64,000 nt of DNA from Aurantiochytrium sp. KH105 (lineage: Eukaryota; Sar; Bigyra; Thraustochytrida; Thraustochytriidae). The stretch is from positions 1,061,642 through 1,125,641 of the forward strand of contig BGKB01000044.1 of assembly GCA_003116975.1 (NCBI GenBank), given 5' to 3'. The notes below the pieces were generated by a model. The model was not told the origin of the DNA. It saw nothing but the letters and a program-made list of their open reading frames with translations, and ran no database searches. Shown piece after piece: positions 55,656-64,000 of this stretch; position 1 is the first letter of the stretch, and each line of letters starts with the position of its first letter. The position numbers and the translations under genes are program-made.

Positions 55656-58600
55656 TTAGTCCAGAAAGTGATGGTGCTCCTCTTGTGGGCTTGCGTCGTC
55701 GTCGCGCACAACGGCGAGCGCGTTGTTGGTAGCGGATGCTTGATGAGTGGTGTCGTCGTCTCTGTCGTCGTCGTCATCCCCATCCTCCCAGCGAGGCAAA
55801 CGCAAGTCTACTGCAAAGTCGACCTTTGAGGCAGACGCGGCCCCGTCACTTTTGTCATCGACTGCGCTGGGCTCTGGGTCGTCCTGATCGCCAGATGAAG
55901 AACGCGAGACGGGGCCCATGCTAAAGTCCTGAAGCTTTGCAAGACAAGCGTGAACGGAGGCATTCGGACCAAGACCAACCGTGGGACGCAAGACTTGCAT
56001 GAAGTTTCGCATCTCGTTGGTATACACGTAGAGCTCGTTCATCTTTGGAATAACACCTTCCACGGACCGCAGCTCAAAAAGCTGCTGAAAGTGGGCGACA
56101 CAACGAGACACCAGGGCGTCCGGGTTGTTTGCGAGAAAGTCGTCTGCCGCGCGAAAGGCAGTCTGGTGATCCATCATGCCGCGTTCGAGAGAGACGAGAT
56201 CGCGCACGGCCTGCACAATTTGTGCGTTGTTCAAGTCGCAAGACTGGCGTGTACGGTGTGGGTTGCCCGAAGGCAAGGCCATGGAGGGCGCACGGGAAAG
56301 CTCGTGCAATAAGTCTTCGCGAAACTCGCGCCACACTGTGACCGTGCGCACGTCATTGACCCAGCGCTTGAGCTGCGGCAAGATGGCTTGCAGCGATGCG
56401 GACGTGGGGTTTGCCACGGAAGGGTCTTGCGCGGTCTCGCGCAAGAGGTCGTCGCCATGAAGAAGGACAAAGCCCGAAATGTCCTTGGCGAAACGCTCGA
56501 GGCGCGGCATGGCGCGGACGACCCAGCACATTTTCTGCAGAGCAGGCACGATGAGATCGACATCAGCGAGCTCGAGGATGCGACAAATTTCCTGCAAAAT
56601 TTCGTGCGCTGCCGTCTTGGGCAGCGCTGTGAGGCGCGAAAGACCAAGGCGGTGATTGAGTTTGTCTCGACGAATGAGCTCGGCAGTGCTGGTGCGGCGA
56701 CGATTGTCCGAGGCCTCGGCAAGTGCGCGCTTGGCCATGAGCTCGACGCGATCGCGTGGAGAAAGGTGGTCGCCGTCCGCTTGAGACCGACGGGTGTCTC
56801 CGTTTCCAGCACCGCCGCGAGAAGGCCGCGCGACAAAGATGTTGTTGCGACGAGCCTCGTCGATTTCGGATTCTTCAAGAGCCTCGACGGCGCTTTGCAC
56901 TTGTGCCTCGAGCTTTGTAATGCGACGCTGTGCTGCTTTCCAGTCCCGCATCGTTGGCCGCGAGGCGAGCTCAAGTTTAAGATTTTCGACGTGATCTGCG
57001 GCGCGCTGCTCGGCGCGGCGTGCCTCGGCAAGCTGGCCCTCCAGCTTGCTAAGCTTGGCAATGATGGCCCGCTCGCGGCGATCCATGGCCTCGCGCGAGA
57101 CTCTCTGGTCCGCCTCGACATCGCGCGCCTTGCGCAGGAGCGAGCGTTCGATCTCGTCGAGCGATGACGCACGGCTCCCGTTGAGTTCATTTTCGCGGTC
57201 TTCAAGAGCGTGGTTGAGACGGCGCACCTCTGCGTTGAGAAGGTCGCGCTCCTCGTGGAGTTCGCGGCGCTCCGTATCAAAGGCCTCGACGATGTCAAGC
57301 AGTTTCTGATCTGTTTGCGATGCGGCGCGCGGGTCGCGTTTCGCTACGTCGCGAAAGACGGCACGTGTACGCTCGCGTTGCGTCGCCGTGTGGCGCGCCT
57401 CGGTGGCGAGCTTTTTGTGCATGCGTTCCATTTCCCCTTCTTTGGCGCGGACGCGGTGTTCTGACAAGGACAGCTTTTGCTGCAGGGCAGCATTTTCGCG
57501 CTGCAGGGCTCGAACCTGCTCGGCGTCGCCGCGATGCGTGGCCGACTGCTTGTCTTGAGCCTCGCGGACCTCGGCTTGGGCGCCTTTGAGACGCTCCTGA
57601 AGTCGCGCCACCTCGCGTCGAGACTGCTCTAGCTTGCTGTACAATTCCTCGTCTGTGCGCTTGCTGGAGGACTCTTCCATGGTGAGCTCTTCGATCATTT
57701 CGCCTCGCCGATGGTATTGCGCGAGGATGCTACGTAGCTGCGATAGCATGGCCCCAGGCTCGGGGCCGCCAACGTCGCGCATGTTGATGGCGCCGAAGCC
57801 AGCCTGCTGTAGAGCACGATTCATGCGTTCCCAGATGTCATCTTCGGCCATCCTCTCGTCAAGAGCGCTCAGTCCGAGGCCCTGTTCGCCCGGCATGGCA
57901 TCGTCGCGTCCCAAGGGAGAGCGTCGTCCACCAGACGGGGATCTCGACACAATGGTTTTTGAAGGCGATGGCCCCCCGCCGCCGAGAAGAGTATCCATTT
58001 CTGCTTGAGATTCGCTACCGTTGTCGCTACGCGGAGGACCATGCGCGTTGAACCGAGCATCATTGTCAATGTGGTCGTTGCCGTTGTCGATGCCGACGTG
58101 ATGATCATCTTCGTGGTGGTGGTCGTCGTCGTGCACGTCATCGTCATCCATGTCTTCATCATGGGAAGATGACGTCTGAAGCAGCTTGTCAAGGCGCTGC
58201 ATTCTGGCCTCTAGGCTTGCCTTGGTCTCTGAAAGGTCAACGCCTGGATTTTGTTGCGTTTGACTGGTGTCCATATCGCGGCTCGCATTGGCTTCATCCT
58301 CGAGAAGGGCTTCGAGTCGCTTGAGGCGCGCTTCGAGACTCGTGTTGAGACTCGGAGGCTCGAGGTCGCTCGTTGCGTGTGGGTGGCTAGAGAACTCATC
58401 GTTGTCGTCGACATCGTCGTTGATGATTTCATCGCCGTTTTCGTCGTCGAATGCGTCGTGGTCATGATCAGTGACGAGGCCGTCGGCTGCACTATCGTCG
58501 TCTTCACGCAAAAGGTGTGCAAAGTCGATGCCCGTTTCTCCTTCGTCTTGGTCGATTTGTTGTTTGTCGTCTTCATTGTCATCATCGTCTTCGACGTCAT

Positions 58601-58895
58601 CGTCGCCAAAGTCGAGACCAAGACTCATTGCGGTTCGTGCAGCGGTATGTTCGACGAGGGAGGCGTCGAGACTGCGATTCTCGAGAAAGTCGTCGAGCCC
58701 ATGGGAACGCTCGCTTCGTCGACTGCGACGCGAGCGCGGCGAGCCGCCCTCCCGTACGTTGATATCGATGCTGCCGGCGCTATTGATCTGCAGCGTCGCT
58801 TCGCCCAGATCGACTTCAAGGCCTCCGTCAACGATGGAGAGCGACGCCAGCGACCTCGCCGTGCCCCGCGAAACGTTGAGGTCGTCCTCAGCCAT
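55656..58895 (-). CDS. Large coiled-coil protein, probable CEP70-like centrosomal protein
   Basis: A 1079-aa protein. The first 400 residues are acidic and disordered, with Asp runs (DFGDDDVEDDDDNEDDKQQ) and two related 11-residue helices (SLEARLKRLEALLED and SLEARMQRLDKLLQ). A long coiled coil spans about 410-690 (ELYSKLEQSRREVARLQERL, LRQ/EREL-type heptads). The C-terminal 300 residues form a helical domain (LADVDLIVPALQKMCWVVRA, SLERGMMDHQTAFRAADDFL). It includes EGVIPKMNELYVYTNEMRNF, which reads like the C-terminal repeat region of CEP70, a centrosome/basal-body protein. The assignment rests on that segment plus the coiled coil. Other centriolar coiled-coil proteins cannot be excluded. 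The start is the ATG at 58895 (MAEDDLNVSRG); the frame upstream to 59156 is Arg-rich. Confidence 0.66.
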   Translation of the reverse strand: MAEDDLNVSRGTARSLASLSIVDGGLEVDLGEATLQINSAGSIDINVREGGSPRSRRSRRSERSHGLDDFLENRSLDASLVEHTAARTAMSLGLDFGDDDVEDDDDNEDDKQQIDQDEGETGIDFAHLLREDDDSAADGLVTDHDHDAFDDENGDEIINDDVDDNDEFSSHPHATSDLEPPSLNTSLEARLKRLEALLEDEANASRDMDTSQTQQNPGVDLSETKASLEARMQRLDKLLQTSSSHDEDMDDDDVHDDDHHHEDDHHVGIDNGNDHIDNDARFNAHGPPRSDNGSESQAEMDTLLGGGGPSPSKTIVSRSPSGGRRSPLGRDDAMPGEQGLGLSALDERMAEDDIWERMNRALQQAGFGAINMRDVGGPEPGAMLSQLRSILAQYHRRGEMIEELTMEESSSKRTDEELYSKLEQSRREVARLQERLKGAQAEVREAQDKQSATHRGDAEQVRALQRENAALQQKLSLSEHRVRAKEGEMERMHKKLATEARHTATQRERTRAVFRDVAKRDPRAASQTDQKLLDIVEAFDTERRELHEERDLLNAEVRRLNHALEDRENELNGSRASSLDEIERSLLRKARDVEADQRVSREAMDRRERAIIAKLSKLEGQLAEARRAEQRAADHVENLKLELASRPTMRDWKAAQRRITKLEAQVQSAVEALEESEIDEARRNNIFVARPSRGGAGNGDTRRSQADGDHLSPRDRVELMAKRALAEASDNRRRTSTAELIRRDKLNHRLGLSRLTALPKTAAHEILQEICRILELADVDLIVPALQKMCWVVRAMPRLERFAKDISGFVLLHGDDLLRETAQDPSVANPTSASLQAILPQLKRWVNDVRTVTVWREFREDLLHELSRAPSMALPSGNPHRTRQSCDLNNAQIVQAVRDLVSLERGMMDHQTAFRAADDFLANNPDALVSRCVAHFQQLFELRSVEGVIPKMNELYVYTNEMRNFMQVLRPTVGLGPNASVHACLAKLQDFSMGPVSRSSSGDQDDPEPSAVDDKSDGAASASKVDFAVDLRLPRWEDGDDDDDRDDDTTHQASATNNALAVVRDDDASPQEEHHHFLD

Positions 58896-59258
58896 CTTGT
58901 GTGTGCGTGTGTGAGTAGTATATCCTGCTTGTCGTCTGCGAGCACGTTGACCAAGTACGAGCCAAACGCGTGAGACTCTCTTGCTGTCGTCGTAAGCGGC
59001 ACGACGCAGCACCTGCCCCCTTTCTTTTCTTTGCCTTTGTCCCCGTCGCACGCGCGCGCGTGCGCGCCGTCGCTCAGGCGGTTTGTTGTGCTGCTCGTAT
59101 TTTTGCACGATCGGCGCTACGGTTAGGCGCAGCCATTTCCCGGAAATACGGGTCATGTGTCCCGGAATTTCGAGGTCAAAAGGAATCTACTCCCGGCCTG
59201 GTGATGACCGAGCGAGCATGGGACATGCTAATCCTCTTCTACTCACGCTCGAAGCGCC
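58896..59258. promoter_or_regulatory. Bidirectional promoter between the CEP70-like and PhyH genes
   Basis: 363 bp between divergent starts, with GCGCGCGTGCGCGC near 59050-59066. No distinct element recognised. Confidence 0.35.
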
Positions 59259-60662
59259 ATGGCGAAGGCGAAGGCGGCGGCGGTGGCGGCGCCCCGCGGT
59301 CCAGAGGCCACGGGTCAGCGGCAAGATCTCTTTGGCCCGCAGTGGCTACGCGTACTGCTTGCTGTCTCCATTATCGCAAATGCGGTTCTGTGGCGCCAGG
59401 TGCAGGAAGCAGGCAAGCATTTCTACGATGCGGAGCTGCGCGCCGCGACTGAGGACGCGACGCAACAGGAAGCCGACGCGATGGAGCATAAAGGACAGGT
59501 CTTTATGGCAGCCAAGCTGGGTGAACTTGTCGCAAAAGGTCTTTTGGACATCACGCCACAAGCCTTGCAAGACGTCACGAAAATCCCAGACGAAGCGCTT
59601 GCCGTGCCCGGGGCCGACATCCTCAGTGTCCACATTACCGCTGCGGAGCTCGAGCAGAGGTCGATTAGCTTGGAAACCGCACGTCGCATTTCGCAGCGTC
59701 TCGATGAGCACGGTCTCGTGATTTTGCCTCGCGTCATCGACGATGCAAGCGCCAAAAGGCTCTTGGAGCACACGAACAATCGCATCATGAACCCAATATA
59801 CGACATGAACCCCGTTCGCGAGTTCATGTATCGCAAAGATGTTCCACTGGAAATTAAAGGTCCTGTACGGGATGCCATGGAGCGAGTCTTTCCCCTCATC
59901 AAGCCCGCAATCGACGAGTTCCTCGGCAAAGGCGCCCCCCTACGCGAGGTCGGGGCCATGAACTCGTATCCAGGGACCAAGGCGCAAATCTTTCACGAAG
60001 ACTCGAACCTCAGTCAGGGCAAAGCCACCTTTATCACTGGCTTTCTCTACCTGGACAGTATTCGCGACGACCAGGCGCCCTTGGACGCGTACCCGGGAAC
60101 ACATCGGCCAGTATACAATCGCCTCTCTGATGCAGTCAAGGAGACAATTGAGCAGTGGTCCCCTTTTGTACGCGCCTCTGTGCCGCGGGGGTCGCTCGTG
60201 CTGTACAATTCGCTCCTGAGACACCGCGGGTCCGCAAATACATCGCCGTTGCTTCGTCCAACAATGTACTTTTCCTTTTACCAAGCAGATGAGAAGGAAC
60301 CGGACGGTGCCTTTACCTTTCTCGATGCCTACACGGGTCTCGACATTGCAAAGGTGCTGGCAGGCAAGATCCCCATGGTGCCCGTTACAATGGCGCAAAA
60401 ACATCACAAGGACCAAGCTTGTTTGGACAATATGCGCGCCAAATGCCCTGGACTTGCCGGTCTCGAGCTTTACAAATGCGCCATTAATCGTGCAGGCGCC
60501 ACGTTTCGCTCGGACGATGAGGACGATTGGTGGCCCGATGATCCTCGGGACTTTCATGTGCCTCCAAACTGCGCTCTCATTAATCGGATGGAAAAGCTCG
60601 CTCAAGTCGGCATTTACAGCCCGAATTACACTGTCCTGACAAGTGATGGGCCTCTTGTGTGA
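59259..60662 (+). CDS. Membrane-anchored PhyH-type Fe(II)/2-oxoglutarate dioxygenase
   Basis: A 467-aa protein with an N-terminal signal anchor (LRVLLAVSIIANAVLW, about residues 30-45) and a PhyH-family double-stranded beta-helix. The iron-binding HxD is FHEDSNL (His246, Asp248). The distal His is His322 in LLRHRGSANTS, followed by an Arg at 323. The region before the metal site (LDEHGLVILPRVIDDASAKR) and the YPGTHRPVYN segment are typical of PhyH-like enzymes. The last 100 residues are Cys-containing and luminal in character. The membrane anchor and position suggest an ER/Golgi-lumen protein rather than peroxisomal phytanoyl-CoA hydroxylase; no PTS1 is present (ends DGPLV). The substrate is unknown: a lipid or a protein/glycan side chain are both possible. 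The start is the ATG at 59259. Confidence 0.83.
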   Translation: MAKAKAAAVAAPRGPEATGQRQDLFGPQWLRVLLAVSIIANAVLWRQVQEAGKHFYDAELRAATEDATQQEADAMEHKGQVFMAAKLGELVAKGLLDITPQALQDVTKIPDEALAVPGADILSVHITAAELEQRSISLETARRISQRLDEHGLVILPRVIDDASAKRLLEHTNNRIMNPIYDMNPVREFMYRKDVPLEIKGPVRDAMERVFPLIKPAIDEFLGKGAPLREVGAMNSYPGTKAQIFHEDSNLSQGKATFITGFLYLDSIRDDQAPLDAYPGTHRPVYNRLSDAVKETIEQWSPFVRASVPRGSLVLYNSLLRHRGSANTSPLLRPTMYFSFYQADEKEPDGAFTFLDAYTGLDIAKVLAGKIPMVPVTMAQKHHKDQACLDNMRAKCPGLAGLELYKCAINRAGATFRSDDEDDWWPDDPRDFHVPPNCALINRMEKLAQVGIYSPNYTVLTSDGPLV

Positions 60663-61069
60663 TTTCTTGTCACCACGTGCGAAGGAGCGCTGTGGGAGGG
60701 AGCATAGAGAGCCCATACGCGCTGGGAAAGGAGATGGCTTTGAGCTCGCTTTCTGCCGCGATGGCTTCGTGAGTCCTATTTTTAAAAGGGAAAGAAAGGT
60801 AAATCTTTTACTCATGGGGAGGAGAGAGGCTGATCTCTCGCGTTACAGATGAAGCTCGTCGTTTATGCTTTGAGCGCTTTGATGTCGTTCTGGTTATAAC
60901 ATTGAGATAGGCAAATTGCAGCCAAAATTCTACCACAAATTATGCACACCAGAACTTCCTTGGGGTGTGTCTGAAAAACGACAATGTCGAGTATTTTGGC
61001 TCTCCATGGCTTTGGACTATGTTACCAAGCAAGGGCAAATGGTTGGTGCACTCTGCGGGCTTGTCGTAA
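60663..61069. other. Convergent 3' intergenic region
   Basis: 407 bp between convergent genes. Nothing recognisable beyond a purine-rich stretch at 60785-60830. Confidence 0.4.
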
Positions 61070-63283
61070 TTAGACATCGAACCATGGCTCAACTGGTCTG
61101 AGCACCTCATCCTCCTTGATCGCATGCCATATCATATTGCGTGCCCGGACGCCTTTTTTGGAATCCATCAGACTTGAGGCGAAATCTGTCTGGGGCGCCG
61201 TCTGGTAGGTTCTTACCCCACGAGGATTCACAACGTCGAAAAGATTAAAGGGCGTGAACTTGCACGCGGGTTTGAAAGTATCGCACACATCGTAAAAGAA
61301 GACTTCATCGACGGACCAATTGAGCGGCTGGAAAGCCACCTCGAGGGCCCAGTGCAGCATCCGACGCGAGAGGCGCAGCAGACCTGTGCAAACGTGGTGA
61401 CTCGTCTTGTTGGGACGCCAGAAATGGGCAACCTTGCTCCACCGGCTCAGTGTCTGTTTCTTTTTCTCTGCGAAAAGGACATCTTCTGGGTTGCTCGCAC
61501 TATGATGGAAAGAAACTGCTAGCATGTCAGCGTCATCATGCTGAACGGCGTCGAAAAGAACACTCAGATCTCCGGTAAAGGTGACGTCATAGTCGACAAG
61601 CCAGAGATACTCGAGGTCAGGACGAGACTCGAGCATCTCCTTGAAGATGGACATGGAACTGGCATAGGTGAAGAGCCACATGAGCCTATTGGTATTTCCT
61701 GTTTCTTTGTGATTGAAGCCCCCTGTATCTCGATCACAGAGCACTTCTTTGCCCTTGGTCGAGCAGGTTTGGTCGTAAGCATCCACAGCTTCGTAGGGTA
61801 TAACATGCCGAGATACGCCGACATTGTCAACATGCATGAGGCTGTAGGAAATGGCGTCTTCTCGTGTATGCTCTGCCTTGAATTGATTGAAGAGGCGGCC
61901 TTGACGCCCATTTCCGAGGACTGCGGCGATGACCTCTCCGCCTTCTTTGTTTAGGCTTCTTGCCCAACTATGAAGTGTCTTGTTCACGCGATCTGTGAAA
62001 AGGTGGGTTTTCATCACGAGAGCCTGGTTGGAGTAACGGCCTGAACGGTGCGCTGGTCCGTTCATGGTTTCTGAGATCTGGTTCCGCGCGACCTCGGACA
62101 TTTGGCTGACTTGGAGATCCTTGGCACAGGCTTTGGCATCGAGAACCTCGAGCTGGCCATAGAGCCACCTTGCAAGTCGACCTGCATCCGTCAGCATGGC
62201 GTCCTTGGCCCAGGCCACCTCGACGGGGAGTGTGTAATAGCCATCGTCCTGGGAGCCTGCAAGGAGGACAGCGTCTGGGGTTTTCTCGAGAGCATCCTGC
62301 AAAAAGCACGCGCCTGAGGTCGTCGACACGGCGTCAGCGTATCCGCTAATAATGGGCGTGGTGCATGCGTCGAGCGAGTCTGGTGCGAAGCGCAGATACT
62401 TGTCTTCCCCGAGACCTTTGGAAGCGTGGTCGGCGAAGAAACGAGCGGCGTCAGGGGCAGTCCAAAGTGCTAAAATCGGGCGCATACGCTGGTCGTTTGT
62501 CCAATCAATGGGGTCACTTTTCAGCTTGGTGAGTCCTTTGACGTCGATTTGAGGATTTTGATCCGAAAGATCAACGGGCGGAGCGACAAGATTTCTTCGT
62601 CCGTGCAAACGAGCTCGTTGCGTCTGTTGTTTTCTTGGTCTGTTGAAAGATGCAGAAGAATGATTCGGCCGCGCGCGCATGGCACAGTCGCCAGCAGAGC
62701 GTCCTTTCCAGGCAGAGAATAGACTGTGACCCTCTTTAAAGCTCACGCCGGGTCGAATATAAAGTACGTGCTCGTATTGATCGAGCGACCAAAGTGCTCG
62801 CATGTCGTAGCCTCCGTCGACAATTTCGATGCGCGCGCCTTTGTGCAATACGAATCGTGTTTCCTTGCGCAGCAGGCCGCCCCCTGAGATGACGACAAGG
62901 TCGGCAGCATGGTGGCCAAGATTTTCATTGAGATCGGCGACCTCTCGCGCGAGCGCAGAGATGTGGAGCATCTGCATACGAATGAGCTCGGTGCGATTCT
63001 TGAAATAGGCGTCGAACAAGTCTTGCGAGGCGCTTGTAAACTCGTCGCCAAAGTCACGCAAGACTGTGACGACGGCAAGGTTTCGCGCACGTTCGCTGGG
63101 CTGCTGCGCGCCTTCGCTTGTGCCGATGGTTTCAAAGCTCTCGCTCACATGAACTTGGAGCAGCGGATTATCCATGAAGAATGCAATGTGGAGTCCGATG
63201 AGGCCAAGCATCAAGGCGCAGATGGACATGACCATGGCCGGCTTGCGAGCTTGCACCTCGCGCCACGACGCCGCGTTCGTCAT
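61070..63283 (-). CDS. Type II membrane protein with a glycosyltransferase-like C-terminal domain
   Basis: A 737-aa protein with a short cytosolic N-terminus and one signal anchor (AMVMSICALMLGLIGLHIAF, about residues 17-36), the layout of Golgi enzymes. The C-terminal 250 residues resemble a GT-A glycosyltransferase. LEYLWLVDYDVTFTGDLSVL carries an acidic DYD motif (564-566) expected to bind the sugar nucleotide and metal, and CTGLLRLSRRMLHWALEVAF and NWSVDEVFFYDVCDT follow. The middle region is a second, unrecognised domain. Potential N-glycosylation sequons (for example KNRT, PNKT) are consistent with a luminal location. The start is the ATG at 63283; the upstream frame opens only with GTG. 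The DYD assignment is pattern-based, and the sugar donor is unknown. Confidence 0.7.
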   Translation of the reverse strand: MTNAASWREVQARKPAMVMSICALMLGLIGLHIAFFMDNPLLQVHVSESFETIGTSEGAQQPSERARNLAVVTVLRDFGDEFTSASQDLFDAYFKNRTELIRMQMLHISALAREVADLNENLGHHAADLVVISGGGLLRKETRFVLHKGARIEIVDGGYDMRALWSLDQYEHVLYIRPGVSFKEGHSLFSAWKGRSAGDCAMRARPNHSSASFNRPRKQQTQRARLHGRRNLVAPPVDLSDQNPQIDVKGLTKLKSDPIDWTNDQRMRPILALWTAPDAARFFADHASKGLGEDKYLRFAPDSLDACTTPIISGYADAVSTTSGACFLQDALEKTPDAVLLAGSQDDGYYTLPVEVAWAKDAMLTDAGRLARWLYGQLEVLDAKACAKDLQVSQMSEVARNQISETMNGPAHRSGRYSNQALVMKTHLFTDRVNKTLHSWARSLNKEGGEVIAAVLGNGRQGRLFNQFKAEHTREDAISYSLMHVDNVGVSRHVIPYEAVDAYDQTCSTKGKEVLCDRDTGGFNHKETGNTNRLMWLFTYASSMSIFKEMLESRPDLEYLWLVDYDVTFTGDLSVLFDAVQHDDADMLAVSFHHSASNPEDVLFAEKKKQTLSRWSKVAHFWRPNKTSHHVCTGLLRLSRRMLHWALEVAFQPLNWSVDEVFFYDVCDTFKPACKFTPFNLFDVVNPRGVRTYQTAPQTDFASSLMDSKKGVRARNMIWHAIKEDEVLRPVEPWFDV

Positions 63284-64000
63284 CGTGCGAGGCTTTGGCT
63301 TTTCTGCCTCGACAGTGGTGCGTGTCCTCTGCCGACGCGCCTTGCTGGCAAAGGAAAAGAGAGAGAGAGATGGCCAGAGTCGATGGCTGAGTGAGCGGCC
63401 GAGCGAGCGAGCGAGCGCGCGCACAAGCGCCCAAACGTGCCTGGCGCGACGCGTGTTGCAGTTTTGCGGCACGCAAGAAAGAGAGGAGCCTCGACCAACG
63501 CACGCAAGAGCAGCGCCTTCTGGTATGGCCGGGCAGAGAAGCTGGGAATGAGTGATGTGAGAGAGGCCTGCGATGGAGGACCCGTGCGGGTCACGTACGC
63601 GCTCGAGACTGCGCGTCGCCCCGCGTCCGGTCTGCTGCTGCAGCAGCTGCTGTTACCGCTGCTGCTGCCGCCGCCCCCCGCCTGCCTGCCCTGCTCGCTC
63701 AGCGGGCAGCTCGCTCCCTTCGACCTGGATTCGGCGCGAAGGCAGGCCGCGCGAGAGAGGGAAGGGAGGGAGCCCTGCAGCGTTGACGACCGACAAAGGC
63801 TGACGACAAAGGCTGAACGCCTCTTCGTCCTCTGCTCGCTTCCCCTTCTCGCGCGCGCCGCCCACTCCCCCGCCGGGTCCTGGCGCAGGCCCTCCCTCCG
63901 TGCGTGTCTCGCGCACCGCGTGCCGCCCCGCCCGCCTCGAGCGCGCGAGACCAGCCAGCTCCGGGCAGTCGCCATCGCAGTCGCAGCAGCGCCCATGTCT
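63284..64000. other. GC-rich window end, no credible gene
   Basis: About 720 bp upstream of the glycosyltransferase-like gene, with (GAGC)n near 63395-63412 and GCTGCTG repeats near 63632-63672. Open frames are Arg/Ser-rich. Confidence 0.4.

Noticed and set aside
1-64000. CRISPR arrays, rRNA and tRNA genes
   Set aside because: No regular spacer-repeat structure, no rRNA-like stretch, and no cloverleaf or B-box context that I could recognise by eye; a dedicated tRNA scan would be needed to exclude tRNAs.

Overview
The window is nuclear DNA from a GC-rich, intron-poor unicellular eukaryote with centriole/flagellum genes. The evidence is eukaryote-only gene content: poly(A) polymerase, a POP7-like RNase P/MRP subunit, a PWI-domain splicing protein, an ER protein disulfide isomerase, NDOR1-type diflavin reductase, CFAP97-like and CEP70-like proteins. 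Most genes are single long exons; one clear spliced gene has introns of 42-61 nt. A thraustochytrid or other labyrinthulomycete/stramenopile is my best guess from overall character. That is inference; no taxon-specific marker was checked. Three single-base Ns (4976, 15623, 22126) show this is a draft assembly.

Layout. 0-12.4 kb: host genes (sphingoid-phosphate phosphatase, acidic protein, unknown 599-aa protein, poly(A) polymerase, CFAP97-like protein). 12.4-14.9 kb: GC-rich, low-complexity, no credible gene. 14.9-22.5 kb: an accessory island and the most unusual part of the window. It holds two units in the same orientation that share both ends (about 3.1 kb and 0.7 kb). Each is bounded by a 15-bp inverted repeat. 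They bracket a ZIP-family metal transporter gene and three tightly packed minus-strand genes I cannot assign (286, 251 and 209 aa). A fourth gene, truncated at its 5' end, lies in the first unit and once stood just upstream of the 286-aa gene. The first unit is filled with a roughly 0.8-kb satellite carrying an iterated CAYTTGC word. 22.5-26 kb: GC-rich microsatellite desert.

26-64 kb: gene-dense host DNA. In order: C2H2 zinc-finger factor, BAHD-type acyltransferase, NCKX-like exchanger with altered ion-site residues, ankyrin protein, MscS-like channel, small membrane protein, spliced gene, 3-hydroxyacyl-CoA dehydratase fused to a large unknown C-terminal region, PWI/SR-like protein, small membrane protein, POP7-like protein, unknown protein, PDI, NDOR1, FAAH-type amidase, CEP70-like coiled coil, PhyH dioxygenase, type II membrane glycosyltransferase-like protein.

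How genes work together. Several relate to lipids: the sphingoid-phosphate phosphatase, very-long-chain fatty-acid dehydratase, FAAH-type amidase and PhyH enzyme. They are scattered and do not form a cluster. Divergent pairs share short intergenic promoters. Four genes or gene pairs have locally duplicated 3' flanks. Start codons given here were moved to the first credible ATG where the longest open frame ran into GC-rich upstream DNA.
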